Assembly: GCF_019802085.1 (NCBI RefSeq)
Contig: NZ_JAHVHV010000001.1
Coordinates: 248,001-312,000, forward strand
From: Ferrimonas balearica
GTDB lineage: Bacteria > Pseudomonadota > Gammaproteobacteria > Enterobacterales > Shewanellaceae
Direction: 5' to 3'
Length of the DNA: 64,000 nt
Part shown: piece by piece, positions 62,572-64,000 of the stretch
Numbering within the stretch: position 1 is the stretch's first letter
Layout of the letters: each line of letters begins with the position of its first letter
Notes under the pieces: model-generated
What the model saw: only the letters and a program-made list of their open reading frames with translations
The model's database searches: none
What the model was told of the DNA's origin: nothing
Position numbers and translations under genes: made by a program

Positions 62572-64000
62572 TTACGCCAAGCAAGCAAAAAAAACACCGT
62601 ACGGCGGGAAGGAGAGGCTGTCATCCTTGCCGGAGGCATCACGGAGTCCGTGACCCGTCTGTACGGAAAGAGCAAAAGGACCGAGTTGCTCGAAAAGGTT
62701 GTCCACCTGGGCCGGTTCGGAGCCCAGGTTAAAGCCGCACAGCAGGGTTTGTCCCTGATGCTCGCGGGTAAACAGCAGCACCGGCTCCGGTGCGTCGAGG
62801 AAACGGATGCCTCCCTCCTGCAGGGCCGGCTGGGTTTTGCGCCAGCCCATAAAGCGGCGGAAGCTGTTCAGCACCGAGTCGGCCTGAGTTTCCTGCTCCG
62901 CCACCGCCAGGGCACGATGGGCCTCGGGGATGGGCAGCCAGGGGGTAACGTCAGAGAAGCCGGCGTACTCGCCGTCCTGCTGCCAGGGCATCGGGGTACG
63001 ACAACCGTCGCGGCCTTTGAAGTTGGGCCAGAAGGCGATGCCGTAAGGGTCTTGCAGCTGCTCGAAGGGGATCTCCGCCTCCGGCAGGCCCAGCTCCTCC
63101 CCCTGGTAGAGACAGACACTACCTCGCAACGAGCAAACCAGGGCGGTCAGCATCTTGCACTGGGCGTCGTTGGCTTCGCCCCGGCCCCAGCGGGTGGCCA
63201 CCCGCACCACGTCGTGGTTGCTGATGGACCAGCAGGGCCAGCCCTCGGACACCCGGTGCTCCAGGGTTTCGACGGTCTCGCGGATGTAGCCGGCGCTGTA
63301 ATCGTCGGTCAGCAGCTCGAAGCTGTACCCCATGTGCAGCCGCCCCTCCTGGGTGTACTCCGCCATGGTGGCCAGGGAGTCTTCCGAGGAGATCTCCCCC
63401 AGCGCCGCGGTGCCCGGGTAGCGGTCCATCAGGGCGCGCAGCCGCTCGAGAAACGCCAGGTTCTCCGGCTGGGTGTTGTTGTAGTAGTGGTACTGGAAGG
63501 CGTAGGGGTTGTCCTCGGAAAACCCACGGCCCTGGCGCTCGGCCGGCGGCTTGGCCGGGTTGTCCCGCAACTGGGCGTCGTGGAAGCAGAAGTTGATGGC
63601 GTCCAGGCGCAGGCCATCCACCCCTTTGGCCAGCCAGAACTCCACGTTGTCCAGCACCGCCTGCTGCACATCGGGGTTGTGGAAGTTGAGATCCGGCTGG
63701 CTGGTCAGGAAATTGTGCAGGTAGTACTGCTGTCGACGCGGCTCCCACTGCCAGGCGCCTCCGCCGAAGATGGAAAGCCAGTTGTTGGGCGGGGTGCCGT
63801 CTTCGTTGGCGTCGGCCCAGACGTACCAGTCCGCCTTGGGGTTGTCGCGGTCCTGACGGCTGGCCTTAAACCAGTCGTGTTCGGCAGAGGTGTGGCTGAG
63901 CACCTGGTCGATCATCACCTTAAGGCCCAGTTCGTGGGCCCGGGCCAGCAGGCGGTCGAAGTCCTCCAGGTTGCCGAACAGCGGGTCAACATCGCGGTAG
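62572..64000 (-). CDS. GH13 alpha-glucosidase, partial at the N-terminus
   Basis: The frame is open to the window edge at 64000, so the start is outside. The product hydrolyses alpha-glucosidic bonds (oligo-1,6-glucosidase or alpha-glucosidase type). GH13 landmarks in order: DYRDVDPLFG-like YRDVDPLFGN, VMIDQVLSHTS, GLRLDAINF (nucleophile D), GEISSED (acid/base E) and SNHD (transition-state D). The C-terminal beta domain is complete. Likely cytoplasmic, used in maltodextrin or similar sugar breakdown. A terminator lies right after the stop. Confidence 0.92.
   Translation of the reverse strand, partial: YRDVDPLFGNLEDFDRLLARAHELGLKVMIDQVLSHTSAEHDWFKASRQDRDNPKADWYVWADANEDGTPPNNWLSIFGGGAWQWEPRRQQYYLHNFLTSQPDLNFHNPDVQQAVLDNVEFWLAKGVDGLRLDAINFCFHDAQLRDNPAKPPAERQGRGFSEDNPYAFQYHYYNNTQPENLAFLERLRALMDRYPGTAALGEISSEDSLATMAEYTQEGRLHMGYSFELLTDDYSAGYIRETVETLEHRVSEGWPCWSISNHDVVRVATRWGRGEANDAQCKMLTALVCSLRGSVCLYQGEELGLPEAEIPFEQLQDPYGIAFWPNFKGRDGCRTPMPWQQDGEYAGFSDVTPWLPIPEAHRALAVAEQETQADSVLNSFRRFMGWRKTQPALQEGGIRFLDAPEPVLLFTREHQGQTLLCGFNLGSEPAQVDNLFEQLGPFALSVQTGHGLRDASGKDDSLSFPPYGVFFACLA

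Overview
The window reads as a G+C-rich gammaproteobacterial chromosome of the Shewanella/Ferrimonas/Vibrio type. The basis is the polar-flagellum regulatory set (FlrA, FlrB, FlrC, sigma-54 promoters, FlhF/FlhG), the FliD-FliT-FliS-FlrABC-FliE gene order, and a ParC/ParP chemotaxis-array module fused to the flagellar locus. The high G+C, together with Shewanella-like content, makes a Ferrimonas-like member of the Alteromonadales my best guess; this is inference, since no rRNA is present. I see no tRNA, rRNA, insertion sequence or CRISPR array.

1-30.8 kb is one near-continuous flagellar and chemotaxis block on the plus strand: end of fliD, fliT-like, fliS, flrABC, fliEFGHIJ, fliKLMNOPQR-flhB, flhA-flhF-flhG-fliA, then cheY-cheZ-cheA-cheB, a small membrane protein, parC, parP, cheW and a DUF2802 protein. 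Four sites with exact GG-N10-GC spacing sit in front of flrB, fliE, fliK and flhA. Together with FlrA and FlrC they describe the expected cascade: FlrA switches on flrBC and other early operons, and FliA (sigma-28) is made from the flhA operon.

30.8-36.4 kb holds accessory and housekeeping genes: a minus-strand pair of miniature FlhB-like and FliK-like proteins, mlaA (outer-membrane lipid asymmetry), an RssB-like response regulator, and a POT-family peptide permease read toward it from the other strand across a shared terminator.

36.4-54.6 kb is a surface-polysaccharide locus. It opens with its own rfaH antiterminator gene and a JUMPstart/ops-like element, then a long Wza/OtnA-type export protein, Wzz, a WecA-type initiating transferase, acetyltransferase-like, kinase-like and deacetylase-like modifiers, a flippase, a polymerase, two glycosyltransferases, and rmlA-rmlC-rmlD-rmlB for dTDP-L-rhamnose. 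Composition turns A+T-rich inside wzz (about 40.2 kb) and recovers slowly through the rml genes, so the middle of the locus looks imported. The design suggests RfaH carries polymerase through a long, A+T-rich, heavily overlapping operon that builds a rhamnose-containing glycan.

54.6-59.7 kb is a mosaic border: a minus-strand beta-helix lipoprotein, galE, a decayed C-terminal piece of a second rmlB, a possible 30-residue membrane protein and galU. The rmlB remnant looks like a scar from replacement of an earlier polysaccharide locus. 59.7-64 kb returns to G+C-rich genes: an exported RelA/SpoT-fold protein, an Omp85-like outer-membrane barrel and a GH13 alpha-glucosidase running off the end.

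Most worth following up are the exported RelA/SpoT-fold protein, the triple CheY-docking-like repeats in CheA, the rfaH-JUMPstart pair, the kinase/nucleotidyltransferase-like genes in the glycan locus, the rmlB scar and two small ORFs.
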